DNA from: Kappaphycus alvarezii
Lineage: Eukaryota; Rhodophyta; Florideophyceae; Gigartinales; Solieriaceae
Length of the DNA stretch: 64,000 bases
Reading direction: 5' to 3'
Assembly: GCA_002205965.3 (NCBI GenBank)
Contig: NADL03000485.1
Coordinates: 124,001 to 188,000, forward strand
Shown here: one piece after another, positions 1 to 12,000 of the stretch
Numbering within the stretch: position 1 is the stretch's first letter
How the letters are laid out: each line of letters begins with the position of its first letter
Made by a program: the position numbers and the translations under genes
The notes under the pieces: generated by a model
What the model was told of the DNA's origin: nothing
Databases searched by the model: none
The model's input: the letters and a program-made list of their open reading frames with translations, nothing else

Positions 1-1625
1 GGCTAGTTCTTCATCCTCTTACAAGTTTTCCCCTACATTTTCAGAGTTGTCAGCAACGATGTCTTCTTGCATGATCCCCAGTTCTGTGAGATCGGGTTCA
101 TAAGCATAATTCAAAATTCCAACCTCTTAAGTTGTCAAGTTGACTTGCTTTGCAGCACTTGGTGCGCTATCTGTCGTCAAAAATGCTACTTTCTTGGTTA
201 TTCCAACCTTTTTGGTAGTTTCTATTAGAAACTAAGGTATCTCTTTTCCAACATGACTTCCGTTCAGCTTTAAGTAGGCTGTAAATTGTTCGGAAATTCT
301 CAGTTCTCGCCTATATATGTAAGAGTAAAAGAAGAATAGACTGCATTATTTTCAGTGTCCAAACATCTGTCTTAGCCTCTACCACGTGTACTTTTTCCAA
401 TTTTTTCAAGGTCGCAGCATCCACATATTTCTCGGCCCAACACGAGCGCCTGGGTACAGACTAACAACTGATAACGGGTAATTTTTTAGAGAACTTAATC
501 AAAATTTTACTGAATCCTTTATCCTCGAAAAATGACAAAGGCTCCTGGTTCACAGCAATCTACTCTGCACCAAAGACCATAGCTTTCAAATATTAAATCA
601 TCACACATTTCCCCCGCTTCACATATGGTAAGAAACTTTGACTACACTGATCCATTTTTCGGTACTTTTGTTTGAAAATAACAAATATCTCTGTGTCTTA
701 TGGCCAATCAGCACTAAATTACAGTTTGGAGTGCCGTATGGCTTTCTGATATCTATGGCTTTCTGTTTGGAAGAGAATTGCATCTTGATATTCGTGGACC
801 TCTTCCGATCGCTTCGCACGCTCTTGCAAATTCTACATCTTTATATAAATAGGACCTCTTTAAGTTTCAATTTCAACGTAAGTAAAGATAGAACTGGCTG
901 ACTTTCCAATGTAATCCTCAAAGCAGCGCCTCGCACCAGTACCAGCTTGAGTAAAAGGTGTAAGGACGCCAACATAATCAGAGCGAATAGGGGTGGAACG
1001 ATATCCGGAAATAGAAAAAAAAATTGCTATTGCGGATGGAACTCATTTTTGAGACGAATAGAAATACAGGGAATTGCTTTCGTAAGAATAGTATTAGCTA
1101 AGAGAATGGCACTGCCATATGGAATTGCAGTGCTATAGGGAATAATATTGCCGATTTTAATGGTGTGAAGAAGGGTTAAAGTAGGCACTAGCTAGTATAA
1201 CCATGAAAAGTTTTAATTTTCAACGCAATGAGAATATCTAATTACTAATTCTAAAAACCGTATTTTTCGTAAATGGACGTGAAATATTTTTGAAACAATC
1301 TGTTCTTACGGTCTAATTTTGGGCGGCATTTTTAAGAAAATGAGGGTCTTAGATCCGCTGTTGCCGTAGCTATCGTCGGTACAGTGATTATTTCTTGGTA
1401 GTTACTATTTGGGAGTTCTGATTAAGCAACAGAGGCACTACAAAGGCCATTAAAGCACTGGTTGTGTAATAGTCTCACCAATTCCCTACTATTATCCTGA
1501 CATGAAAAGTTACCCTACCAATGGCAATGTTTTTTACAAAATTATAGTTACTGACCATTGCCAAAATTGCCATTTTATTGCCCTATCATATAATTGGCAA
1601 ATAGTGCTGGCCATCACTTCTTGTC
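1..1625 (-). mobile_element. hAT DNA transposon copy, cut by the window edge
   Basis: This is a plain DNA transposon relic on the minus strand. Its outer end is near 1590-1625, where the reverse complement reads AGTGATGGCCAGCACTA, the same terminal motif as the copy at 32.78 kb. The subterminal stretch 1430-1590 and the transposase stretch 1-900 align base by base with 32.79-33.02 kb and 33.38-34.0 kb of that copy (roughly 65-80% by eye). Minus-strand residues KPYGTPNCN (about 720-735) match KPYGTSNRN there. The first catalytic Asp region of hAT transposases appears as KTDVWT, with Asp at 365-367. In the other copy the Trp codon is a stop. The rest of the transposase lies beyond base 1. Several frame breaks make it inactive. 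Family assignment rests mainly on the better preserved second copy. Confidence 0.75.
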
Positions 1626-2579
1626 TAGCTTCTCCAGAATTCTTGACGTTGTACAGCACGGGCCAGATCTGGTGGAATCAAACTATACTTAAATGAATCG
1701 AAGATTAAAAATTGCTTTAGGGACGTTCATGGACATCATTTAATATGTCTTAAATGTTTTCAACTTGGCTATGTGCAAGCATTCATTGAAAATTTGCTTC
1801 AAATATTTCCGTAAAGTATTTAACAAAGATATTCATGTCTTTTTGTTTCCATTTCAACCGTTTCAAGATGCTCGCTGACACTCTTACTAGGTCAAGGATA
1901 GAAACCACAAAGTTCTTGCGTATTTACGGCAACTTTCGAATGACGTCGCCCATTTTTGCCGCTCTGAGCCCCTTTCCGAAGAGTATGGCTGTATTCAGGT
2001 CGAATTTAATGCTTTGCTCGAAATAACAATAAAAATGACTCAGCCAGCTGACTTTGCTGGCGAGCAGCATAATCTATTAATTTTTACAGCTTTTTCACTC
2101 AATAAGTAACGATAAAGCGGGAAAATTTTGATTCTCCATATCCCACAAGGATCTTGACCACTAAAGGGTTTTCGATCTCATCTTTTGAAGTCTTTCCTAC
2201 TTCAAAAGGTACATGATCTCTTTCATTTTCTTCTTTGTCGCAAAAATTCTACTATTATTCATCTCGAATTACAACAATTCATCGTTTATTCTGTGTCTAA
2301 AATCTTCGAGTGTTGAAAAGTTTGTCTCAACAAATACTCATGAGCCCTGGTCTTTCAATCGATCTGAAAAAAGGTCTTTTGTTAGTACAAAAACCACCAC
2401 GTAACATTCTTTTTAGCGATTTCCAATTTGTTTTCTTCTTGATTCATGCAAACTCTTGAATATACGCTAACTTCAAACTCAGAATCCCTTGCAGCGAACG
2501 TAAAGAAAAAATTCTTCAATTAGCTAACGAGGGATGGAGTGTTTGGGTTAGTTCACTTGGAGTGGAACATAGGGTGAAA
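1626..2579. other. no recognisable feature
   Basis: AT-rich sequence with only short open frames and no family motif I can recognise. I see no tRNA and no clear repeat here. Confidence 0.5.
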
Positions 2580-2860
2580 CTACCAATAGCCTGTGCAGTA
2601 TGACGGCGGTAGAGAAAAAACTACGGTGAAAATTGGCACGCTATGTAATTTCGACAAAAAAGTAGCTGCGAGCCCTGTCAGCAGACATACCGCGTTCAAA
2701 GCAGTAGCTATGTGTCCCTTACTTTGGGAAAATTGGCCCTTGGAATGATTGGCGACCAAGTGTGCCACTTTCGTCGCGAGGAAAAAGGCCTCTGGGTGCC
2801 AGCCGCAGGGAGGGGAGATTGTAACGTGAAGTAGCCGATTCCTGCCCGGCAATCTAGTAA
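2580..2860 (-). pseudogene. unidentified repeated coding relic, copy 1
   Basis: A minus-strand open stretch of about 90 codons. It carries a GWHPEAFFLATKVAHLV segment followed by a hydrophobic ALNAVCLLTGLAATF segment. The same order of motifs recurs at 7442-7700 (minus) and 8804-9010 (plus). I do not recognise the family. It lies just downstream, in reading direction, of the LINE reverse transcriptase relic at 3.0-4.0 kb, but the spacing is too short for it to be the end of that protein. Confidence 0.4.
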
Positions 2861-3021
2861 TTAAGTCCTGTCATTTCCGGAGCTCTTCCGCGAAGGCGAC
2901 GTTCAAGCTGGTGAGGTAGTTGGAGTCCCTATCCTACGATGAGAGAGTGCCGGCGGGTTTTTAAAAGGGCATGCTTGGCCACTATATATACATAATTGTA
3001 ATATTACAGCTGAAGGAATAC

Positions 3022-3960
3022 CTATCGGACCTCCTTATCACCATTTGACAGCGACGTCATGTCTTTTGTCTCGATAATTAGTCTGTGGATGACTAGGTCA
3101 AATAGTAGGCCGCCGAGCGGGTCCCCGTGCTGGACACCAATCACACTGTTTATAGTTTCTAATAACATCTGAAAATATGCAGGATCTCTGTACCATTGCA
3201 TTACCCGGCGCATCAGCTATGGAAAATGGGGTTGAACCGCTTCGAGAAACGCAGTCGACTGGGAAGGTTGAATTTATTTCTGAGATCTACTGTGCACAAT
3301 GGTGTCGGCCCCGTCCGACGTATTAATGCCTACTTTGCTTGGTTGGAAGCAGCTCGCCGCCTTTCTAAAAGATCGTGACATTAAGTAGCCACTCACAAGT
3401 CGTCTCAACGTCTCGCCAACTGCGATGAGGCGAGGCTTGATGTCTGCTTTGGCTAGCGGGGTGAGTGGTGATCCTGTCGTCCACGAGGCAAGAGCTGAAT
3501 ATTTTCAGGCTACTAAAGCATTGACGAATTTAGTAAGGGGATGCATCACTCCTCCAAGAGATTAAGGAAACGGAGCGCTCAGCAATTCGTCAGGGTATGA
3601 AGGGCGCAGGTGTTGAAATATATATGTTCTGGTCCCCTCATTTGCACAAGACATCTGGCTCAGTGTTTGACGCTTGCGACAGTAGGCCTGAACCACCGGG
3701 AGCGGAGCTGGGTTTAAAAGAGCGAGCTGCGTGAAGGATCTCTTCATTGCTTATTTTCGGGATCGAGAGTAGGTAATCATGCGGGACTAACTGGGTGCAG
3801 TGGGCTAACGGGGTTTCCTTCCTCATTTTTTTTGCTTCGAAATGCTTTGGATACAGCTTGTGCCGCCGGGAGGATTACGGGTGTGTTTAGTGCGTGCATC
3901 GCCTTTCCGTGAACGCCTTTTTGGCAAGAATCAAGCTCTTGTGATGTTTGACTGCTCATA
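3022..3960 (-). mobile_element. LINE (non-LTR) reverse transcriptase relic
   Basis: Minus-strand fragment of a LINE polyprotein. At about 3690-3790 lies ISNEEILHAARSFKPSSAPG, the linker found just before the reverse transcriptase of many LINEs (consensus: keeps-lkp-gkaPG-DG). Further on, at 3022-3213, GVQHGDPLGGLLFDLVIH matches the GVQQGDPLGPLLF motif of the RT palm. Between them (3213-3400) are the usual residues before that motif, ending in an FPxLMRRVMQWY-like stretch. The catalytic YxDD box is not seen downstream, so the element is truncated at its 3' side. Several frame changes and stops are present. No endonuclease domain was recognised. Confidence 0.75.
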
Positions 3961-4061
3961 CTCCGATCATGCCAGCCTTTTCGAGGCCCTGTAGGTGCAC
4001 TGCGAAAACTCTGCCTGCCAGAGGGTATCGTATTGCCCGCGTTCCAAAGTCTTATTCGTTT

Positions 4062-4404
4062 CATGAATATTTCCGCGTCGGTGTAAGCGGTTAATTGTAG
4101 TGTTTCTTATGGGTAACGGAAGAAGATCAGGAGGTTATTTCAGAAAATTGCCTGTAGGATTGCGAGAAACTCAGACGCACTTCTCATTTCTATAAGTTTC
4201 AAGCGAGTTGCTTCGGTGCTGATTGTTTTTGTTCGCTGGAAAGTACAACTGGGATACCTCTGCATTTGAAGGTTGTATTTCCTTTTCAAGTGGGTAATGG
4301 TGGGTAAATTGTCTGAGTTCTTTCATATTTAAGAAGTACTGGTCGGCTATACCCTGGTATTTTGAAAATGGGTAAGCAACACACAGCTGCTATCCGCGTG
4401 GAGA
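4062..4404. other. no recognisable feature
   Basis: Short stretch between the LINE relic and a pair of palindromes. Minus-strand frames are open in part but match nothing I recognise. Confidence 0.4.
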
Positions 4405-4519
4405 ATGTCATGTTGTCTAACAGTGGATGTTTGGAACTGCGGGGTGCAGAACAATAAATATGACGGTTATGTCGCTCGTGACGGAGGGTTTCCTGCGGCC
4501 AAAAGTTATGGTCCTGAGA

Positions 4520-4590
4520 GCCATGTACAGTACCGTACATGGCCAAAAATTTGGGATACAAGAGCCATGTGCAGTACTGTGCATGGCTCT
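4520..4590. repeat. pair of GTAC-centred palindromes
   Basis: Two near-palindromes sit in tandem. One at 4521-4542 has CCATGTAC and GTACATGG arms around CAGTACC. One at 4562-4589 has GAGCCATG and CATGGCTC arms around a CAGTACTG core. They belong to the same GTAC/CAGTACTG motif group found in tracts throughout the window. Confidence 0.6.
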
Positions 4591-4724
4591 GAGCTAAAAG
4601 TAGCGTGCATCGCACAACAGTACAGTAGGAGACGTCTGAAAACAGGCAAATAGGGGAGTATAGGGGCTGATTTTTTGTGTTTTGCTAGAAATTTAGTACC
4701 AATTTGTGCATTTTCAAAATTTTC

Positions 4725-5100
4725 GAATCTCTATATAAAGGCTGGTCGACTGGGGTACGAGCCGCGACCGACCAGAACACCACATCGCAAAGACCCACAA
4801 CCCAACAACCACACCCCAAAGACCCGCACTCCAACACCCACAACCCAAAGACTCACACCCCTAAACACCTCCACCTCAACACCAACACTCCAACATCTCA
4901 ACATCCCGAACACTACCCCAAACACCACTTTTCCTTGTCCTGTCTGCTTTTCTCAAAGCCGTGGCGTCCCTGTCTCCTTGGACTTACGGTGTGCATACCG
5001 AAGTTCAAGGAGGCAATGCCCATTACACTGCAGGTGTCTCTTGTCCCTTTGGACTTTCGGTGCTTAGCTCGAAGTTCAAGGGGACAATACCCTCAGTGAC
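4725..5100 (+). promoter_or_regulatory. TATA-like box, C/A-rich leader and twin hairpins
   Basis: A TATATAAAG sequence at 4732-4740 is followed by a C/A-rich, T- and G-poor leader (4790-4925). Two hairpins follow at 4974-5012 and 5043-5084. Each has an arm like CCTTGGACTT opposite GAAGTTCAAGG, and the second is a diverged duplicate of the first. After them TGGTACTCGAAGG (5121-5133) begins with TGG, as primer-binding sites of LTR elements do, but no matching second LTR is visible. It may be the promoter and leader of a lost element or of a structured RNA. The call is from base pairing alone. Confidence 0.35.
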
Positions 5101-5254
5101 TGCAAAAATTTAAACCTTCCTGGTACTCGAAGGCTTACGGAGCCACTAAGGACGGAGAGAGACGACCACGGCTGCTAAGGATTGAGCCAGAGGGAAGGAT
5201 TGGCGGGTTTAATTGTTAACGGTAGGAAACGAACGATAAATTTAATAGCTTTTA

Positions 5255-5360
5255 AAAAAGAAACAAAGAAACAGAAGAAACAGAAGAAACAAAAGAAAGG
5301 AACAAAAAATGAACAAAAAAGGAACAAAATTAAAACAAAAAAAGAAATTAAAATAAATAA
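5255..5360 (+). repeat. A-rich simple repeat
   Basis: AAACAGAAG-type tract made almost entirely of A with scattered G and C. It could be an old poly(A) tail region or a microsatellite. Confidence 0.6.
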
Positions 5361-5985
5361 CCCCTTCTAGTACCCGCACAAACCGGTACTATTAAGGGCA
5401 ATAGATCGATTTGGGAGGAATGTTTTTTGTACAGTATTAGTAATAATAATAATATACTTTACTTTTGATATTTCTTAGAGGAAAAAATTGGGTGTTTCAA
5501 TTATTGAAAAAAGGTTTGCTTGTGTTCCAAATTGCAAAAGTCAGGTAATGCCAAATTGTAACAGCAAGAATTTTCGAAGAATTTTACCCATTTTGTTTTT
5601 GAAGTGTACAGTACTGTTCAGTACACCCTCCCGCCAACCCTTTATATTGTAAGCCTTTACCATCACGACATCCCTTAGGGAACAGCTGACCATATTTTTT
5701 ATGCATTAAAAACACCCCAAATTCCCCCTAGAATAGAACTGGCTTGAGCTATGGCCATTTCTACACAACCGTCTGTGATTGGTCGATTGGAGGCTGATTT
5801 GCTCATTTTTCGATGTTGGCCGTCAATTCCGGGTGTACTGTACCCTATTTCTGATGCAAATGGATGTGAAAATATGCCACGGGGCTACGGTAAATTAAAC
5901 GCTGCGAACAGTGGGTTTAAATTTACACCGTTGGTCAGGTTTGTAGTAAGTAATAATTTAGTAAAGTTTGATGATACTGTACTAT
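5361..5985. other. no recognisable gene
   Basis: AT-rich spacer with one GTACAGTACTGT motif near 5605-5620. Nothing else is recognised before the LINE 3' end. Confidence 0.4.
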
Positions 5986-6366
5986 TGTATTCTCTACTTC
6001 TTTGCAACAGTGCTTCCTCTCCAAGGGAACCCGGGAAGCGCGCGTTGCCGCCAATGCGGCGGAATGACGGAACTGAGGGACTCTGCAACCAAAATCACCG
6101 CCATTCCTGGCCATGCTTCACCTGGACGCCCGCAACTCGGCTGGCAGTTTGTGCCGCTAGCCTTTGATTCCATGGGATGCCCATCGGAGACCACATCTAA
6201 GGTGGTCGACGAGTATGCGGCTGCCATCACGGCTCGTATCGGAAGCTCAAAGGCGAAGGTGTCATTTCGGCTTCATCAAAAGCTGAGCTATGCCATTTGG
6301 TCCACGTGTGCAGCTTCAGTGAGTGGTCTTAGCCCGCAACATGCAGATTTTTGCCTCCCCCTCTAA
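5986..6366 (+). mobile_element. LINE C-terminal coding relic
   Basis: Plus-strand open frame whose residues resemble the end of LINE polyproteins. A Pro/Gly-rich stretch is followed by WQFVPLAFDSMG, like the F(V/L)PxAFDTxG motif after the RT. An AAAITARIGSSKAK helix and a final Trp-containing helix come next, then a stop at 6364-6366. It is on the opposite strand to the RT relic at 3.0-4.0 kb, so the two are separate insertions. The segment 6435-6509 immediately after it holds hairpin and direct repeats that may be its 3' tail. Confidence 0.5.
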
Positions 6367-6434
6367 AGCTAGTCAGTTTTGGTGGCCCTGCACGTCGCAC
6401 TTCCTTGTCTATTGATAAAGCACAAAATACTCTA

Positions 6435-6509
6435 CTGGTGGACCTAAGGTACTCCTTGCTTAGAGCAAAGAATAGGTCCACCAGCTTAGAGCAAACAGTA
6501 GGTCCACCA
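6435..6509. repeat. 12-bp perfect hairpin plus 26-bp direct repeat
   Basis: CTGGTGGACCTA (6435-6446) pairs perfectly with TAGGTCCACCAG (6473-6484). The unit GCTTAGAGCAAA...TAGGTCCACCA occurs twice in tandem (6458-6483 and 6484-6509) with two differences. It lies about 70 bp after the stop of the LINE relic. Confidence 0.8.
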
Positions 6510-7441
6510 ATTCATTATTATATCATCGGTTGGCCCATGTTATAGCTATGGTGAGCAATGCTGACTAGCGCTGCGGAGAGTTGCGTTGAGGCCCACCTGA
6601 GTGTGGCGCTAGAATCGTAGATTGTAGTACCCATGGGAGGATGAGCTCAATCCGATTGAAGGGACAAGTACTTTGCAATATTCATGGGCTCCTGTAATGA
6701 ACTGGAGATTGCGAATGATTCTCCCGATGTGATCCGAGCCGGCTGAATGGTCGGATCGAAAGGGGTCCAGAAATGGAAGAAGCCCTAGGGCTAAGCGGAG
6801 CATGCCGAGAGGCAGAACTCTATAGTTTATCTTTACCTGGAATGCGAAGGTGCAGTTTTCCGCAAAAAGTAATTTTACGTCTACACTTTAGGCGGAAGCT
6901 CGAAATCTCATTCACGCCATATTTTTGAATAGAATAGAGGTCAGTATATCGGGGGCTTCATTGTGCGAAAGAGGCGGTTTGCCGTGTCCCGGGCTATGTA
7001 GGGGAGTATTGCTTCGATTGAAGACTTTTCTTCCAACAGCGCTCTTTCGAATCTGATGACGTAATCATTTCAATCTGTCACCATCTCCACTTTTCAGATA
7101 ACGATGAAGTAGGTCTAAACCCAATGGTAATAATTCTGTACACTTCTTTGATTCAGCCAGACTGCGTCACAGTTCCCGGGTCATTTTCTTGAGTCGATTG
7201 AGTAGTTTGATACTTGGTCACTCTGAAGTAGCGCTTTAACACTTCTTACGCGAAATGCCACCACCACTGTTGCAATGCGGAGGCCATTGCGAAAGTCGAT
7301 GAGATGGTGGAGAGCTGTGTGCGAACAATGGCAAGGGGGAAATTCGACTTCGACATATTTCGAGAACTGATGGCTCTCCCCAGAGAGGAAGGAGGCATAT
7401 CTACGCGCTAGGAACGAGCAGGAGGGAGCGACCTTACAAGG
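6510..7441. other. no recognisable gene
   Basis: Mixed-composition spacer. Both strands have short open frames and none matches a family I know. It probably holds further transposon debris. Confidence 0.4.
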
Positions 7442-8700
7442 CTAGCGTACAGTAAGGCCAGCCGCAAGGCCCGCTGTATTGCACGAAAGGGCTGCCGCAG
7501 CGTGTCTTTGGATGAGGACAGATCGTATCAGTCTGAAGGTCTCCATTGTTCTCACAGCTACGTGCCTGGTCACGTTATTCAAAACCTCGAATGCGTGCCA
7601 TCCGCTGAGTGTGTGTATGGGCGCTGGCACAAGTCGGGCCTGAGCTTTGTTGGTGATGAATTTTTGGTATCCTCTAACTTTGAAGCTTTCGCTGCATTCA
7701 AGGTTGACAAGGGTCAAAGCAATTGACTTCAATTTCCTTTTTGAGTCGACTGTGGTTTTCTGGAGTACTTCGAGATAGAATCGAATATATCTTCCAGGAA
7801 AAACCACTTAAAACCTCCCACAGACTCCTCTCTTTGAGGTATTCGAGAACTGCAGCTTCCCGTGAATCCAATAACCATAGAGAAACCTTGAGTAGGAATT
7901 AGACTCACGTCTGCATAATCCATTAAAGTCGTCGGCTTCCTTGCCCCCAGCTCAGCGCCCAACAGGTTATGCACATTCTTTTTGACCGCATCGAGTTAGT
8001 ATTTCGCAATGTAACAGCTTGGACACTCAACGAATTGAACATTCTCTTGCGTATAATCCAGGACTCTCCCCTCCCGAAAGTAAAATGCAGTTGGTTTAAA
8101 GCGAGTGATACGAAAATTGGGAGTCCCATGAACTTGCATTCAAACCAAGTTGCAGCATGTACAATACGAACAACTGAAAGATTTCACCAACTAACAAGTA
8201 GCTGGTAGCCCAGTCTAACTTTCAGTGCTTTCTGCCCCAACAAACCCCAATCACTGAAGATACTTTCGGACGCCATCCACCAGAGTGTATAGGAAGAGAT
8301 ACCCATTGCCGACCGTGGCAAGCTTTCCGGGCCTGCATACCTTTCCCCGATGCGCCATAATGGGTGCACTGTGCCCATTCTCCGGGACTAAAAGCAAATA
8401 TTCATCCAAGAAAATTCTCGATGTGGTTCCAGTAATATTGCACTCCGCGCCCAGAAAGGAAATGTCCCGAAAGACTTGACTGTCTCGGCAACCATCTCCT
8501 GTATTGCTTTCAAAGAGACGACAGGACGCGGAGCCATGACCGTCAGATCGATCTACTATCTAGCGATCTGGAAAAAGCTGACTACCACCCAGTCACCAAG
8601 CCGCGAGAAGGGCTCCACCGCACCAGATCCGACATTCGTGCAGTAGGACGCTCCGGGGATACGGGCTTTTATGACGTCGGTTTTGTCAACCCCTAGTATC
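7442..8700 (-). pseudogene. unidentified repeated coding relic, copy 2 (longest)
   Basis: Minus-strand relic with several open pieces in consecutive order (8184-8378, 7923-8129, 7729-7974, 7442-7807), so it was once a protein of a few hundred residues. Protein-like stretches include GNGYLFLYTLVDGV (about 8290), QENVQFVECPSCYI (about 8010-8050), ESFKVRGYQKFI (about 7680) and RLVPAPIHTLSGWH (about 7600-7640). The end, RHAAAALSCNTAGLAAGL (about 7450-7500), aligns with the ends of the copies at 2580-2860 and 8804-9010. I do not recognise the family. No reverse transcriptase, transposase or capsid motif is evident. Confidence 0.4.
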
Positions 8701-8803
8701 CTCTGACAGGAAAGTTTGGACGGTCAACCTGTTGACTTGACTTAATGAGGAAAGAACCGAGGAGCACAGAAAAGATGAATCCCTCATGACCATCTCTTCC
8801 AGA

Positions 8804-9073
8804 AGTAGGCTTATTCCCGTCCCCACCTCCACCGTCGGTAGCTGGCACCCGGACTCCTCTTAGTTGCTAGCCGAAATCGCACGCAACGTGGTTATGAGGG
8901 TAATGGAGACCAATGGAAAGGTCAAACAGGTCCAGACACAAAAGCATGCCGTAGCAGCAGCAACTTTCAATGTAGCATGCCTGCTGGCTGGCCTCCAGTC
9001 CTCTAGGAGGTCTCGGCATCTTTCTGATCCGCTAGTTTGTAAGCCTGTAGCAAGTCTGCAGCCATTATGCTAA
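8804..9073 (+). pseudogene. unidentified repeated coding relic, copy 3
   Basis: Plus-strand stretch reading RLIPVPTSTVGSWHP, then ARNVVMRVMETNGKVKQVQ, then HAVAAATFNVACLLAGL. One stop codon (about 8860) falls between the first two parts. The three segments match the 7.4-7.65 kb copy in the same order. It begins only about 100 bp from that copy's 5' side but on the other strand, so it is an inverted neighbour. Confidence 0.4.
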
Positions 9074-12000
9074 ATCTTCCTGGTTACACCTGGCCTTGTA
9101 TTTCAAACACAAGATCATCGCAAGCTCTCAAATTGGCGCTTCTAAGCTACTCGTATATGAGCGACTTCGAATCGAATTGAAAAGGTCCCAAGATGGCCTT
9201 CTTCCTGATCACATTCATGTCGGGTGCTTTTTTGAATTTGAGCATATGAGCATGTTATCAACTTTAAATAGTCCATACACACCGTGAATTCCGTAACAGC
9301 TAAAAATCAATTCTTTTGTGCTTTGCCGCTTTAAAAGCTCGAATTTCACGCGTCCTTGACTGAAACTCGGAGCCTCATTCTGACCCGTTCGAACAACTTG
9401 CTGTAATTACAGTATTCAAATCCCTGTTACGGAAATACTCTGACTAAGACAACAGGGGAATAATTTTACGGCATAATTATCAAGGTTCCAGTGCAGAACC
9501 AAATATTCTGCTAACTGCTGGGCAACCAAATCCAGCAAATCCTCCCAAGATTTAAATACATGTGCCATTCGAATGCCTCGGGGATTTAAATCTGTGTACC
9601 ACTCAAATTCCTCGAACTATACGCAAGCCTCTTTTTTTGCAATCAGCATTGAAATCGGCACTTGCAGATTGAGTCGGTTGTAAGAGAAGATGATATCTAA
9701 CTTTTTCAATATTTGCAGTAAAATGATTTTAATTGGAATGTCCCTTCCTATAACCACCCGCCCGCCCCCCTCACTAAAAGAAACTTGTGTGAAGAGAGGG
9801 CCATGTCTCTCCTTCTCCCAGATCCTTCATGTCCTGAATTGATTGGAACATCTTGCCATTTTGGCCACAGTGTAGCACCTGTACCGACGAATATTAAGGG
9901 GAACACGGTTCATTTATTGTAACAGATGAGCTGGCTGGTACCTAGTCAACTTGTATAGTAGTGTGCATGTACAGTACATCAAATATTGAGGCAGGCGCTG
10001 ATAGCACTTCACTCTACCAGCCTATTTTTCAAAACATCCCAATCGTTCCCCCTCGACTAGCAAGTAGATTGGAGGCCAGCAAGCAAAACAAGCCACATTG
10101 GAGGTTACTGCCAGTGCGGAGTGTCGCTGTAAAAGAATACCTTGCACTTTCGAAACCCGTTCCATAGCAAGACTGGCAACGAATATTAGCAAGGGAATTG
10201 TTTTAGCGAAACTTCGTGAGTACGCGTATAGTCTCCTAGAAATTTATACTCCATGGTGCCAAAAAAGTTTTGACGAGTATAATATTGAAAGGCGTTATCC
10301 TCTCTAGCAAAGTTGTCGTAATGACTACACATTTTGTTTTAGGATTTTTCTTACGCATTTGTTGAGGTTTTTTAAAATTTTAATGGGTCTGTTGTAGAAT
10401 TACGCAGAGAATCCAAAAAGCGTAACAAACTTGTACTTTCACCATTGAAGCTACGAATCTTGCTCTACCGTACCTATATAAATAGCATTACCCATGAAAT
10501 TACCAGGGAAGAATAAAATTGTTTTCATAAAGAAGCTGTTCATCGAGATTTTTAAGACTCGGATGTGGAGTGCGGTATTTTTTCAGGGGAAATTGAAACC
10601 CTCTTTGATTGTGATTCAAATGAAAAACTCCGGAACAGGACTAAGCCGAAATCATGGGTAGTAGACGGGAGGCGGAACCTGCGACCATGCATCGATGGGT
10701 TGTAGTTCGAAGCTTCACGCAATAATTAGTGTTGCCATTTCGGCAATCTACAGTAATACTGTACTTTGAAAATATAAAACTGTGAAAATGGGGGTTTAAT
10801 TTACTGTGGTAGATATGTGGGTTGGTACCCAGTAAATTTGTACCGGAGCGTAGATACCGTATATTGGCCAAACCATTTGCGAAACCGTACAAATTATAAA
10901 ATACTGTCTACTGGTACTGTGGGCGCCGCCTTTTATTAGCCAGATTCGAATAACTCAAACTGATGCACACGATCTTGGGGTCGTCTATTCGCTGCGACAT
11001 GAAATATCAGAGGTCTTTGAGGCGGATTTCTTCTTTTTTTGCACCATGGACCATTTTTCAAAGCCGTAACGTTACCGATGGTATGACAAGTGCTTTGATG
11101 CGGTAAAATTCCGTTCTTTATGGTATCCTGGAATCTTGCCGCAGGGGATTTCAAGAGCTCATCGATTCTTCAATGCGAACTGAAATAGGTAAGGGTGTGT
11201 CCTAGTAACTGATTTTTAGTAGCTCCCTACTTCAACGCGTGTAGAATGTAATTGAGACGGTCTTCTTCAAAACCAGTTTCCAACGTTGATTCGCCTTACA
11301 TATAGCACTCAAATTTGGCCCAGAACTTAGAGCATGTGCAAGATCTTCTACTATGCAGTTGTTGCCAGGATACTGAAGCAGTTTGTACGGTACATGACCT
11401 TGAATTGAGTTCTGTTCTGAAGTGAAATGTCTTGAATATATGGGCGGTCATGAAAAAACATGGAATGTTGGCGATTTGAGTTCATTCCACAATTTCCAAT
11501 ACATTGTGGAAATTCATTAGAAGCTTCTTACCTCCTGCGATGTCAGTAGCGGTGAGGATGAGAGTCCATCACAGTGCTGTCAACGCGGCACTGAATCCTT
11601 CGAATGTTTCCAGCGGAACTTTAAATTTCATGGACTCAAGTAATACTGAATGCGAAGTCAAGTTCACAGAGATTTTGCCAGCCAGCGCGTACAATTAATT
11701 AGCTTAATTAATTGCTCTAATCGCCTCTGCCTCATCTATGTATGTAGTGATTATTGAAGAGGTCATCGAGCTCTCGAGGATTCTTGGTGATCCTTTTTAC
11801 CCTCTTCCACACTACATCAAAGAAGCATAGTCAAAGTGAGGGCGTTGAGCCAAGAGCTCGTTGTGGTGCACATCTCTTCGAAATCATTATACCTTTTTTA
11901 TCGGGCTATAGAATGATTGGAGAGCCCATGCAAAGAATTGCCACTTCATTGGATGATGAGACAAGTAGACAATACATTGCAGGCTTAACAACATGCATGG

